Assembly: GCA_017415805.1 (NCBI GenBank)
Contig: JAFQEC010000018.1
Location: 46,751 to 110,750 of the forward strand
Reading direction: 5' to 3'
DNA: 64,000 nucleotides
DNA from: Clostridia bacterium
GTDB lineage: Bacteria; Bacillota; Clostridia; Oscillospirales; CAG-272
Shown here: positions 31,257 to 39,754 of the stretch, in pieces
Layout: each line of letters begins with the position of its first letter
How positions within the stretch are numbered: position 1 is the stretch's first letter
The notes under the pieces: model-generated
Seen by the model: the letters and a program-made list of their open reading frames with translations, nothing else
The model's database searches: none
What the model was told of the DNA's origin: nothing
Program-made: the position numbers and the translations under genes

Positions 31257-33083
31257 TCACACCAGCCGCACGCGGTACTCCTCAAACCACACGTCGAGCT
31301 GATAGAGCCACGCGAGCAGCTGGGGACGCGCCATCAGCTGGCCGAACCAGGTCCGACTCTCGCCGTCCAGCAGCTCTTGCAGACGGCGGCGGTCCAACGT
31401 GTCGGCAAGAAAGCCGCCCCGCGCGAGACGCTGCTCCAGCATGGCGCGCACGCGCGCCTCGTAGGCGGGGTTGTGGGTTTTGGGGTATGGGCTCTTTTTG
31501 CGCCATAGCCAACGCTCGGGCAAATAGCCGTCCATGGCACGGCGCAAGAGGGCCTTTTCCACCCCGTTCTCATACTTAATGCTCCACGGCACGTTAAAAA
31601 CATACTCCAAAATACGGTGGTCGGCAAAGGGCACGCGCACCTCGACCGCGCTGAACATGCTCATGCGGTCCTTGCGCTCGAGTAGGTTGGTCATGAAAAA
31701 CCGCGTCGAGAGCCAGGTGGCCGCGCGCGCGGTCGCGTCGGCAGGGGTGTCGCTGTCCAGAACGGGGCAATCATCCAGCGCGCGGCGGCAGGCCTCACGC
31801 ACAAACTCCAAGCCCTCGGCGGCATGCACCACGCGGTCATCGAATAGCGACACGCGCACGCTCGGATCGTGTATCCACGGGAAGAAATCACGCGCGAGCA
31901 TTTCGGGGCGGTAGAACCACGGATAACCCCCGAAGATCTCGTCGGAGCACTCGCCCGACAGCAACACCGTATGATGCTTTTTGATTTCACGGCAGAAATA
32001 CAGCAACGAGGAATCAATATCCCCCTGTCCCGGGAGATCGCGCGCTCTTGTCGCGTCCGCAAGTGCGGCGGCTACCGCATCGGTGGGTGCGGTCAGCACG
32101 GTATGCGTACACCCCAGCTGCTCGGCCAGTGCGGCGGCAAAATCCTGGTCGCCCTGCGGCTGAAACAGCGAGGCGCGAAAGCTCTCGCGGTTGCCCTCGT
32201 ATTCAAAGGAATAGGTGTGCAGCTGCTCACCGCGCGAGCGCAGCTCGCGCGCCGCAAGTGCCGTGATCGCAGAGGAATCCAGCCCACCCGACAGCAAGAC
32301 CGCCAACGGCACGTCGCTTTGCAGTTGCCGTTGCACCACATCCGAGAGCAGCTCGCGCACCGTAGCCGCCGCCGTGGGGGCGTCGTCGTGACACTCTCGC
32401 GCCGTCAGCTCCCAATAACGCCAGAACACCACGCCCTTGGCACTCACGCGCGCCGCATGTGCAGGCAAAAGCTCCTTCACGTGGCGAAAAACACTCTTTC
32501 CCGGTAACGTCACGGGCGTGAGATACAACAGCTGCCAGAGCCCCTCGCGATCCACCTCGGGCAGCACATCGGGCAGAGCAAGCAGGCTCTTGACCTCGGA
32601 TGCAAAGTGAAATTTACCCCCTGACGTGGCGTAAAACAGGGGCTTTACGCCGAAGCGGTCGCGCGCGAGGAATACACATTCGCGTGCCGCGTCGTACACC
32701 GCAAAGGCAAAAATACCGTTGAGGTGCTTGGGACATTCCTCTCCAAATAAAATGTAGCTCCAAAGCACGGTTTCGGTATCGCAATCGGTGCAAAAGCGCG
32801 CTCCGCACGCCGCAAGCTCACGCCGCAGCTCGGGTGAGTTGTAGATCTCACCGTTATAGACGATGGTATAGCAATTTCCCTCATGCGTCGCCTGCATGGG
32901 CTGTGCGCCGCGCGCGACGTCCATCACCGCCAGCCGATTGTGATACAGCCCCACGCCGTCGGCAAAGAACGCCCCCGCGGCATCGGGTCCGCGATGTGCC
33001 AATGTCGTACCCGCATCGCACACCGCGCGCTGCGAGATGCCCGACGGGCAAAGAAAATCCACACATCCGTTGATCGAACACAT
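31257..33083 (-). CDS. asnB: Asparagine synthase (glutamine-hydrolysing)
   Basis: 608-residue class II amidotransferase. The N-terminal glutaminase has the Cys2 nucleophile (MCSINGCVDF), HRGPDAAGAF, RLAVMDVA, YNGEIYN and CDTETVLW; the synthetase domain has the PP-loop LLSGGLDSSAI, LLSGECSDEIFGGYPW and EVRVPFADH. Processing to Cys2 requires the ATG at 33083, which follows GAGGTGAGG; a longer in-frame extension is therefore wrong. Full length. Faces away from the spoVM unit. Confidence 0.94.
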   Translation of the reverse strand: MCSINGCVDFLCPSGISQRAVCDAGTTLAHRGPDAAGAFFADGVGLYHNRLAVMDVARGAQPMQATHEGNCYTIVYNGEIYNSPELRRELAACGARFCTDCDTETVLWSYILFGEECPKHLNGIFAFAVYDAARECVFLARDRFGVKPLFYATSGGKFHFASEVKSLLALPDVLPEVDREGLWQLLYLTPVTLPGKSVFRHVKELLPAHAARVSAKGVVFWRYWELTARECHDDAPTAAATVRELLSDVVQRQLQSDVPLAVLLSGGLDSSAITALAARELRSRGEQLHTYSFEYEGNRESFRASLFQPQGDQDFAAALAEQLGCTHTVLTAPTDAVAAALADATRARDLPGQGDIDSSLLYFCREIKKHHTVLLSGECSDEIFGGYPWFYRPEMLARDFFPWIHDPSVRVSLFDDRVVHAAEGLEFVREACRRALDDCPVLDSDTPADATARAATWLSTRFFMTNLLERKDRMSMFSAVEVRVPFADHRILEYVFNVPWSIKYENGVEKALLRRAMDGYLPERWLWRKKSPYPKTHNPAYEARVRAMLEQRLARGGFLADTLDRRRLQELLDGESRTWFGQLMARPQLLAWLYQLDVWFEEYRVRLV

Positions 33084-33158
33084 TTGCCTCACCTCAATAC
33101 AGAGTATGAGCGCGCGGCGGTGGCGGTGCATATGATGAGAGTACAAGGAGGTGGGCAT

Positions 33159-33326
33159 ATGCTTCCGATCCCATCCGAGCGCCGCTTTGGGCATGCGCTC
33201 GCGGTATTTGGCGCAGGCGCGATCTGCGCGTGGCTCCTGCCGCGCTTGTTTATGGGCGCGCTTGGCGTCGCATTATTACTTACGACCGGGTATTTTCTGA
33301 CCCGTGAAAAAGGAGGGCTGACATGA
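33159..33326 (+). CDS. Small membrane protein upstream of spoVM, 55 residues
   Basis: Begins MLPIPSERRFGHALAVFGAG and has two short hydrophobic helices (about 11-28 and 30-48) ending FLTREKGGLT. AAGGAGG lies seven bases before ATG 33159, and the stop TGA overlaps the ATG of spoVM (ATGA), so expression of the two is coupled. A CATATGAT upstream of the site vaguely resembles a sigma-E -10 element. I do not recognise the family; the coupling suggests a role in sporulation. Confidence 0.7.
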   Translation: MLPIPSERRFGHALAVFGAGAICAWLLPRLFMGALGVALLLTTGYFLTREKGGLT

Positions 33327-33406
33327 AGATCGTGCTGATGAGATCCCCCGGCTTTCTTGCGCCGCTGCTGCGCAAAATGTTTCATATCCCGCGCAGAAGG
33401 CAATAA
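33323..33406 (+). CDS. spoVM: Stage V sporulation protein M (SpoVM), 27 residues
   Basis: The peptide starts MKIVLMRSPGFLAPLLRKMF and ends HIPRRRQ. Bacillus SpoVM is 26 residues, starts MKFYTIKLPKFL, has the same Pro9 and is an amphipathic helix that recognises the curved forespore membrane and anchors SpoIVA. Here Pro9, the basic residues and the hydrophobic face are kept. It lies beside thiN and rsgA, the same neighbourhood as in Bacillus, which supports the call strongly. AAAGGAGG precedes it. Too short for most gene finders. Confidence 0.88.
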   Translation: MKIVLMRSPGFLAPLLRKMFHIPRRRQ

Positions 33407-33442
33407 AAGAGCGCGGACTGCCAAGGCAGTCCGCGCTCTTTT
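33405..33442. terminator. Bidirectional terminator between spoVM and thiN
   Basis: 18-bp perfect stem with a two-base loop and T-runs on both strands; overlaps the spoVM stop codon by two bases. Confidence 0.9.
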
Positions 33443-33448
33443 TTCTTT

Positions 33449-34075
33449 TCAGCTCTGTGCCGATTCGACAAGTAAAATGCCACCCTTTTTGACCGAGATC
33501 AGCGCACAGTTCCCCGTGATCTCGTTGCTCACGGCGTACTGGTTGTGCCGCGCGAGCTTGGCGTTCTTGAGGGGGTATTTCACACCCTCGGCATCCACGC
33601 CCTTCACCACGGGGTCGAGTGCAAGGATCGAGAGATAGCGGTAGGCGCTACGCGCCACCAGCGTACTGCCGTTGCGTAAAAAGCGCACGCGGTTGAACCC
33701 GTCGGTGATCACGGCGTGCACGCGGCGCGCGTGCATCTCCTCCAAAACGGCAAGGTTGGAGAGTGTATGATCCAACCGTCCCGAGAGGCCGCCGATGATG
33801 ACGAGATCGTTACAGCCACGCGCGAGTGCGAAATCCACCGCCATCTGCGTGTCGGTAAAATCCTTTTCGGTGGGAACGGTATGAATTTCGATGCCCTTGG
33901 GCAGCGTTTTTTTGTCCAGCGAATCAAAATCGCCCAGCACCACCGAGGGCGTCACGCCCAGTGCCACAGCGTTGACATAACCGCTGTCGGCGGCGATTTT
34001 CAGATCACCCTCGCGCGGTCGCTCGGTGATGCGCTCCGCGCAGATCGCACCGCCCACGTATATGTAAGCACGCAT
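33449..34075 (-). CDS. thiN: Thiamine pyrophosphokinase
   Basis: 208-residue ThiN: transfers pyrophosphate from ATP to thiamine. Motifs: DLKIAADSGYVNAVALGVTPSVVLGDFDSLD, PTEKDFTDTQMAVDFAL, IIGGLSGRLDHTLSNL and the C-terminal beta domain with VSNEITG. The ATG at 34075 shares its A with the rsgA stop (TAATG), so coupling is likely. Last gene of the remA-to-thiN operon. The rpe gene often found between rsgA and thiN is absent. Confidence 0.92.
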   Translation of the reverse strand: MRAYIYVGGAICAERITERPREGDLKIAADSGYVNAVALGVTPSVVLGDFDSLDKKTLPKGIEIHTVPTEKDFTDTQMAVDFALARGCNDLVIIGGLSGRLDHTLSNLAVLEEMHARRVHAVITDGFNRVRFLRNGSTLVARSAYRYLSILALDPVVKGVDAEGVKYPLKNAKLARHNQYAVSNEITGNCALISVKKGGILLVESAQS

Positions 34076-35055
34076 TATTTTCGGCTCCAATCCTGTTTGT
34101 TTTTAAGGGCCTCGAACATCTCCACGAAGCTCGCGTGGCGCGAAGGCGCGATATGCCCCGCACGCACGGCCTCCAGCACGGCACACCCTTCTTCTTTGGT
34201 ATGGGTGCATTTTTTGTAGCGACAGCACCCGAGATAGGGTGCGAACTCACGCATAGTCTCGGGCAGATCGTCGCGCCCGAAGAAATCAAAGCGCACGAAA
34301 TCCAGCATGCTAAAGCCGGGCGTATCGGCCACGAACGCTCCCTCCACGTCCGCCATCGGATACAGCGTCACGCGGCGCGTGGTGTGTCGGCCGCGCTGGA
34401 TCTTTTGGCTGATCGCACCTGTTTCCAGCCCCAGCTCGGGGAAAAGCGCATTGAGCAGGGTGGATTTTCCCACACCCGAAGCACCCGCAAACGCCACGGT
34501 CTTGCCCGCGGCGTTTTTACACAAAAAGTCACGAAGGGCATCAATTCCCACACCGTTCTCGGCCGAAATGGCGAACACCGAGAAGCCCGCGGTGCGGTAG
34601 ACGGTGCAAAGCCGTTCGGCCGCATCGGGGTCCAGATCCTGCTTGCCCACCACGATCACGGGCTCGATGCCGTGGAACTCGGCAATCGAAATGAGCTTGT
34701 CGATGGTCTCGGTAACGGGGGCGGGCCTTGCGGCCGCAAAGGTGATAAAGAGCATATCGAGATTGGCCATCGGGGGACGAATGAGCGCGTTGCGGCGCGC
34801 GAGGATCTCGGCAATTACCGCGCCGCCGCCGTCGGCGGTGGGCTTGATCGCACCGTTCTCGCTCACAAAGGCGCTCTCATCATAGCAAACGCGCACGCGA
34901 TCGCCCACCAGGGGAGAGAGCTCCTCGTGGCGGAATTTTCCCTTGGCGCGCGCGAAGATCACACCGCCCGAAAGCGGTGTGGTGCCTTTGTCAAGGCAGA
35001 TCTCGTAAAGACCGCTAAGGCCCTGTATGAGTCGTCCTGTTTCCTCGTATTGCAT
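34075..35055 (-). CDS. rsgA: Ribosome small-subunit-dependent GTPase A
   Basis: 326-residue circularly permuted GTPase that acts in late 30S assembly. OB fold at the N-terminus, then G4-like VVGKQDLD, G1 GASGVGKST and G3 DTPGF in permuted order, and the zinc-binding tail CCRYKKCTHTKEEGCAV. The G4 motif has Gly for the usual Asn/Thr. ATG 35055 is chosen from the OB-fold start; an upstream in-frame start has no site. A 48-codon membrane peptide lies directly upstream. Confidence 0.93.
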   Translation of the reverse strand: MQYEETGRLIQGLSGLYEICLDKGTTPLSGGVIFARAKGKFRHEELSPLVGDRVRVCYDESAFVSENGAIKPTADGGGAVIAEILARRNALIRPPMANLDMLFITFAAARPAPVTETIDKLISIAEFHGIEPVIVVGKQDLDPDAAERLCTVYRTAGFSVFAISAENGVGIDALRDFLCKNAAGKTVAFAGASGVGKSTLLNALFPELGLETGAISQKIQRGRHTTRRVTLYPMADVEGAFVADTPGFSMLDFVRFDFFGRDDLPETMREFAPYLGCCRYKKCTHTKEEGCAVLEAVRAGHIAPSRHASFVEMFEALKNKQDWSRK

Positions 35056-35071
35056 AACGATCGTCCTGTTC

Positions 35072-35218
35072 TTAAAATAAAAACGCAAGGATGCTGGGCA
35101 AAAGGCCCAGTGCCCACAGCGTCACCACCGTAACGGTCAGCAGTGTGAGCAAAGCCAACAGGTTCGCCACCACCAAGCGCCGCACGGTGCTTTTTTTCGT
35201 TTTTTCTTGCTTGCTCAC
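35072..35218 (-). CDS. 48-residue single-pass membrane peptide between rlmN and rsgA
   Basis: GTG start at 35218 preceded by GAGAGGAG; the peptide begins VSKQEKTKKSTVRRLVVANL and continues as one long hydrophobic helix (about 15-46) ending SILAFLF. The basic N-terminus followed by the helix predicts an N-in membrane protein. It occupies the place where Firmicutes operons normally have prpC and the PASTA kinase prkC. Not recognised as a known family; coding is supported by ribosome binding site, lack of frame breaks and tight spacing on both sides. Confidence 0.65.
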   Translation of the reverse strand: MSKQEKTKKSTVRRLVVANLLALLTLLTVTVVTLWALGLLPSILAFLF

Positions 35219-35265
35219 GGCACGCTCCTCTCGGAAAACTGCCGTTATTTTGCCCCGTTTCAGGG

Positions 35266-36327
35266 TTATTTATCCGTTGCGCTCTCGCGGCGCAGCTGGC
35301 CGCATGCGGCTTGAATATCCGCACCCAAGCGGCGGCGCACGGTGGCGCGGATGCCGTTTTTCTCAAGCTCGGCGGCAAAGCGCTTGACCGCGCCCGCATC
35401 GGCGCGCGAAAATCCCGTTTCGGCCACCTCGTTCACGGGGATAAGATTGACGTGAATGGGCATGGTATCCGTGCGCGTACGCAGATTGCGGTTGAGCAAG
35501 AGCGCGAGCTCTCGCGCATCCTGTACCGTATCGTTTTTGCCCGCGATCAGCGTATATTCAAACGAAATACGCCGTCCCGTTTTGGCGAAATAGCGACGGC
35601 AAGCATCGAGCAGTGAGGCGATATTCCAACGACGGTTCACGGGCATGATGGCCGAGCGCGTCTCGTCGTTTGCGGCGTGCAGGGAGATCGAGAGCGTGAT
35701 AGGCAGCTCCAATTCCGCCAGTCGGTCGATGCGGTCGACAAGGCCGCAGGTCGAGAGCGAGATGTGGCGATAGCCGATATTCAGCCCCTCGGGCAGATTC
35801 ACGAGCTTCAAAAAGCGTACCACCGCGTCAAAATTATCCAGCGGCTCGCCAATGCCCATCATCACGATGCCGTCCACACGCTCGCCCGCGTCCCGCGCGG
35901 CGGCGATCACCTGCCCCAGAAGCTCTCCTGCGGTGAGGTTGCGCACCTTGCCGCCGATGGTGGACGCGCAGAACTTACAGCCCATGGCGCACCCGACCTG
36001 GCTGGAGATGCAGATGGTGGTGCCGTGCTCGTAGTGCATGAGCACACTCTCCACGCAGTGGCCGTCTGCAAGCTCAAAGAGATATTTGATCGTGCCGTCC
36101 AGCGCCGAGACCAGCTTGCGCCGCACACGGGGCAAAAAATAAGTCGTTGCCTCGGCCAATCGCGCGCGTGTTTGCTTGCCGATATTGGTCATCTCATCGG
36201 GTGAGAGGCCGCGGTGCAGCTGGGGAAAGATCTGCTTTGCGCGATAGCGCGGCTCGCCGAGCGCGGTGAACAAGTCCTCCAGCTCGGTTGGCGTGAGGGC
36301 AAGCAGCTCCTGTTTTTGATCGGTCAT
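35266..36327 (-). CDS. rlmN: 23S rRNA (A2503-C2)/tRNA (A37-C2) methyltransferase RlmN
   Basis: 353-residue radical SAM methyltransferase. Cluster motif CAMGCKFCAS near residues 115-124, GIGEPLDN, SLHAANDETRS and the methyl-carrying cysteine near the C-terminus in QAACGQLR. Proximal Cys in the N-terminal region is at STCGL. ATG overlaps the rsmB stop (ATGA). Full length. Confidence 0.95.
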   Translation of the reverse strand: MTDQKQELLALTPTELEDLFTALGEPRYRAKQIFPQLHRGLSPDEMTNIGKQTRARLAEATTYFLPRVRRKLVSALDGTIKYLFELADGHCVESVLMHYEHGTTICISSQVGCAMGCKFCASTIGGKVRNLTAGELLGQVIAAARDAGERVDGIVMMGIGEPLDNFDAVVRFLKLVNLPEGLNIGYRHISLSTCGLVDRIDRLAELELPITLSISLHAANDETRSAIMPVNRRWNIASLLDACRRYFAKTGRRISFEYTLIAGKNDTVQDARELALLLNRNLRTRTDTMPIHVNLIPVNEVAETGFSRADAGAVKRFAAELEKNGIRATVRRRLGADIQAACGQLRRESATDK

Positions 36328-37622
36328 ATGTTTCTCCGTAATTTTGCAATAAAAAACCCGTCAGTTCCGTAAAGCTCGGGCGTGAGCGTGAGCATCCCGT
36401 CGGCGCAAATACCGCCCACCGTAAAGGGCGTGAGCGCAAAATCGGGGTGTCGCGAAAGGAAGGCGCGCACCTGCTCCTCATTCTCCTCGGGCAGGAGCGT
36501 ACAGGTGGAATACACCAGTGTGCCGCCCACGCGGACGCAGGATGCGGCGGCATCGAGAATTGCCGCTTGCACGGGCAGAAGGCCTGCGGCCTCCTCCACG
36601 CTCTTGTAGCGGATGTCGGGCTTTTTGGCAAGCACTCCGTAGCCCGAGCAGGGCACGTCCGCGAGCACGGTGTCAAAAACGCCCACCGTCTCGGGTGTTG
36701 CGTTGCGCGCATCGGCGGCGGCCGCCGTGACCGAGGAAAGCCCCAGGCGCGCGGCACCGCGCTCAATGAGTGAGATCTTGTTGGCATGCAGGTCAAAGCT
36801 ATGCACCGCACCGCGATCGCCCATCGTGAGTGCCGCACCGAAGGACTTGGAGCCGGGGGCAGCGCAAAGGTCGAGCACGCGCTCCCCTTCCTTGGGGTCG
36901 AGTGCCGCCACGCAGATCTGCGAGGCCTCGTCCTGCACGAAGCACAGCCCCTGGTCAAGCAAGGCGTGCAACGGTGCGTTTTCGGGCAAATGCACCCCGA
37001 ACGGGGCGTGCTTTGTGGCCTGTGCACCCTCAACGCGTGCAAGAAATTCCTCGCGCGAGAGCTTTTTGGTATTCACGCGCACCGTCACGCGGGGGGTGTG
37101 TGAAAAGGCCTCTAAAACCGCCTCAGCGCGCGCCGCACCGAAGATGGCGCAAAAGCGCTCGGCCAGCGCGGGGGAAACCGAATAGCGCACCGAGAGATAC
37201 CCGATGGGGTCGGCCGCGCGACAGGGCAGAATCAGCGCCTTGTCACGCCGACAGAAGCTGCGCAAAACGGCGTTCACAAATCCCTTGCTGCGCCGCGGTG
37301 TGAGCGCCACCGCCTCGTTGATGGCGGCGTGGTCGGGAATACGGTCGCACCAGCGGAGCTGATAGAGCGCCAGACGCAATATCATGCGCACGCGGCGCTC
37401 GATCGCCGAGGGCGAAATGGACGAGAGACCGTCGATCACAGCATCCAGCGTGATACGGTGCTCGATCACGCCGTAAAACAGCGTAGTCACCAGAGAGCGA
37501 TCGGGGGCAGAAAGCCCCTGCTCGCGCGAGAGCGCCGCGTCCAGTGAGAGATTGGCGTACTGCCTTGCCGCCTCGGTGCGCAGCAAAAGCTCCAGTGCCA
37601 GCGCCCGTGCCGAGGCCGCCAT
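36324..37622 (-). CDS. rsmB: 16S rRNA (C967-C5)-methyltransferase RsmB
   Basis: 432-residue enzyme. N-terminal NusB-like RNA-binding domain (1-140, LVTTLFYGVIEHRITLDAVI), then a Rossmann methyltransferase domain with VLDLCAAPGSKSFGAAL for SAM, DVPCSGYGVLAKKPDIRY carrying one catalytic Cys and YSTCTLLPEENEEQV carrying the other. ATG 37622 shares its A with the stop of the preceding peptidase gene (TGATG). Confidence 0.94.
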   Translation of the reverse strand: MAASARALALELLLRTEAARQYANLSLDAALSREQGLSAPDRSLVTTLFYGVIEHRITLDAVIDGLSSISPSAIERRVRMILRLALYQLRWCDRIPDHAAINEAVALTPRRSKGFVNAVLRSFCRRDKALILPCRAADPIGYLSVRYSVSPALAERFCAIFGAARAEAVLEAFSHTPRVTVRVNTKKLSREEFLARVEGAQATKHAPFGVHLPENAPLHALLDQGLCFVQDEASQICVAALDPKEGERVLDLCAAPGSKSFGAALTMGDRGAVHSFDLHANKISLIERGAARLGLSSVTAAAADARNATPETVGVFDTVLADVPCSGYGVLAKKPDIRYKSVEEAAGLLPVQAAILDAAASCVRVGGTLVYSTCTLLPEENEEQVRAFLSRHPDFALTPFTVGGICADGMLTLTPELYGTDGFFIAKLRRNI

Positions 37623-38335
37623 CAATCGCGGCGCGAGCGACTGCCCGCAATCAACAAAAGGCGCAAAAGGCTAAGCAATCCCACGGCAAGTGCCGCCACG
37701 TAGGTCATGGCGGCGGCCGAAAGCACGCGGCGTGCGCCCTTCAGCTCCTCGTCGCTCATCGTGCCCGAGCCCTCCAGGCACCGCATGGCGCGGCGGCTGG
37801 CGTTGAACTCCACGGGCAGCGTGACGAGCTGGAACAAAACAGAAAGCGAGAACGCAACGATACCCGCGAACATCAGCCAATCCCCGAGGTACGAAAGCCC
37901 TGCGACAAGCAGACCGATGAAAAACAACGGCATGGCCAGCATCGATCCGAAATTACAAACGGGCACCATCGCCATGCGCAGGTGCAAGGGCGCATAGGCC
38001 TTTGCATCCTGCAGGGCGTGCCCCGCCTCATGCGCGGCCACGCCGACAGCGGCGACGTTGTTGCCGTGGTAAACGCTCTCCGAGAGGCGCAGGACCTTGC
38101 CGCGCGGATCGTAATGATCCGAGAGGTGGCCGCGCACAAGCTCGATGGGCACATGCGAGAGACCGTTGGAATCCAAAATGCGCCGCGCGACCGCCGCACC
38201 TGTCATGCCGTGGCGCAGGGGAACTTGCGAGTAGCGCGAAAAATTCGACTTGACCTTGATTTGTGCCCAGAGTGTAAAAATGATACCGGGGACAAGGATA
38301 ATGAGCGTCCAATCCCACCAGAATCCAAAAAACAT
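37622..38335 (-). CDS. Zinc metallopeptidase (YugP-like, PF04298)
   Basis: 237-residue membrane-bound peptidase. N-terminal helix, then DPRGKVLRLSESVYHGNNVAAVGVAAHEAGHALQ with the zinc motif HEAGH, followed by three membrane helices (about 120-165 and 205-230). Function in the cell is unknown. It sits between fmt and rsmB in the operon, an arrangement seen in other Clostridia. Confidence 0.9.
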   Translation of the reverse strand: MFFGFWWDWTLIILVPGIIFTLWAQIKVKSNFSRYSQVPLRHGMTGAAVARRILDSNGLSHVPIELVRGHLSDHYDPRGKVLRLSESVYHGNNVAAVGVAAHEAGHALQDAKAYAPLHLRMAMVPVCNFGSMLAMPLFFIGLLVAGLSYLGDWLMFAGIVAFSLSVLFQLVTLPVEFNASRRAMRCLEGSGTMSDEELKGARRVLSAAAMTYVAALAVGLLSLLRLLLIAGSRSRRD

Positions 38336-38344
38336 AAGCTCTCC

Positions 38345-39277
38345 TTATTTCAAAATATCGCCCACGGCAATGCGGCGGCCGCGCACGTAGTCGGCGGCAC
38401 TCATCCGCCCCTTGCCCTCGGGCAGCAGGCGCAAAAGCTCCACCGTGCCCTCACCGCACGCGACCGTGACCGTGTCGCCCAGTGCCAGCACCGTACCCGC
38501 GGCGGCACCGCGGTTGTCACCTCTGCCCACACGGCTCTCCACCACCTTGAGCAGCTTGCCGTCGGGAGTGTGCGTAAAGGCAAGGGGAATGGGGGAGAGG
38601 CCGCGCACGCGGTCGTGTACCTGCCGCGCGCTTTTCGTGAAATCGAGCAGACAGTCGGCCTTCTCGATCTTGGCGGCGTAGGTCGCCTTGGCACCGTCCT
38701 GCACGACGGGATGCAATTCACCCCTCTCCAGCAGGTCGAGTGTTTCGAGCAACGCCTCGGCCCCTACCGCGCCGAGGCGGTCGTGTATATCCTCAAAATT
38801 ATCGTTCTCGCCGATCGCGACCGCACGCTTGACCAGCATGTCGCCCGTGTCCAGGCCCGCGGCCATTTGCATGGTGGTCACGCCCGTCTCGGCGCATCCG
38901 TCGATAATAGCGCGCTGCATGGGGGCGGCACCGCGATAGGCGGGCAGGAGCGAGCCGTGCACGTTGATGCACCCGTAGCGCGGGAAGTCCAGCACCGCTT
39001 GGGGCAGGATCTTGCCGTACGCCACCACCACGATCACGTCGGGAGCAAGCGCGCGCAGCGTCTCGTCAAACGCGCTGTCCTTCAGCGTCTCGGGCTGATA
39101 GACGGCAAGCCCCTTTTCCACGGCATAGGCCTTGACGGGGGGCGGCAGGAGCGCATACCCTCTGCCACGCGGCTTATCGGGCTGTGTCACCACGCCCACG
39201 ACCTCGCGACCGCTCTCCAGCAGCGCGCGGAGTGTGAACAGCGCGAAATCGGGCGTGCCCATGAATAGGATGCGCAT
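38345..39277 (-). CDS. fmt: Methionyl-tRNA formyltransferase
   Basis: 310 residues. Starts MRILFMGTPDFALFTLRALL, with DVIVVVAYGKILP, the catalytic stretch GCINVHGSLLPAYRGAAPMQRAI, TGVTTMQMAAGLDTGD and a C-terminal OB-like domain. Start ATG shares its A with the def stop (TGATG). Makes fMet-tRNA for initiation; def next to it removes the formyl group. Confidence 0.95.
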   Translation of the reverse strand: MRILFMGTPDFALFTLRALLESGREVVGVVTQPDKPRGRGYALLPPPVKAYAVEKGLAVYQPETLKDSAFDETLRALAPDVIVVVAYGKILPQAVLDFPRYGCINVHGSLLPAYRGAAPMQRAIIDGCAETGVTTMQMAAGLDTGDMLVKRAVAIGENDNFEDIHDRLGAVGAEALLETLDLLERGELHPVVQDGAKATYAAKIEKADCLLDFTKSARQVHDRVRGLSPIPLAFTHTPDGKLLKVVESRVGRGDNRGAAAGTVLALGDTVTVACGEGTVELLRLLPEGKGRMSAADYVRGRRIAVGDILK

Positions 39278-39741
39278 CAGTCGTCTCCTTCATCCAGCAT
39301 CCGCACGGCGCGATCCACAAAAAGGTGGCCGTCCAGATGGTCGATCTCGTGGCACAGCGCACGCGCGAGCAGATCCGAGCCGCTGACCTCAAACACCTTG
39401 CCGTTGCGATCCATGGCGCGCACGGTCACGTGGCGCGGACGCTTGGTCACGCCCGAGCGACCGGGGATCGAAAGACAGCCCTCGAGTTCCTGCTGCTCGC
39501 CTGCGGTGGCGATGATCTGCGGATTGATCAGCTCGATCACCTTTCCCTCCTCGACCTCGACCACGGCGATGCGGCGCAAAATGCCCACCTGCGGTGCGGC
39601 CAGGCCGCAGCCGTCGGCGGCACGCATGGTATCGACCATATCGTCGAGCAGCGTGACGATGCGGGGGGTGATCTCCTCCACGGGGCGACAGACCTTACGA
39701 AGGGCGTCGTCACCAATTCTTCGAATGTTTAATTTTGCCAT
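39277..39741 (-). CDS. def: Peptide deformylase
   Basis: 154-residue metalloenzyme with all three motifs: GCGLAAPQVG, EGCLSIPG (metal Cys) and CHEIDHLDG (HEXXH variant HEIDH). AAAGGAG precedes ATG 39741; the longer frame upstream is spurious. Type I/III length. Twelve bases after priA. Confidence 0.95.
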   Translation of the reverse strand: MAKLNIRRIGDDALRKVCRPVEEITPRIVTLLDDMVDTMRAADGCGLAAPQVGILRRIAVVEVEEGKVIELINPQIIATAGEQQELEGCLSIPGRSGVTKRPRHVTVRAMDRNGKVFEVSGSDLLARALCHEIDHLDGHLFVDRAVRMLDEGDD

Positions 39742-39754
39742 TGTGAAATCTCCT

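Noticed and set aside
37544..39268. 574-codon plus-strand frame opposite fmt and the zinc peptidase
   Set aside because: Runs across several well-supported minus-strand genes, has no recognisable domain and no ribosome site.
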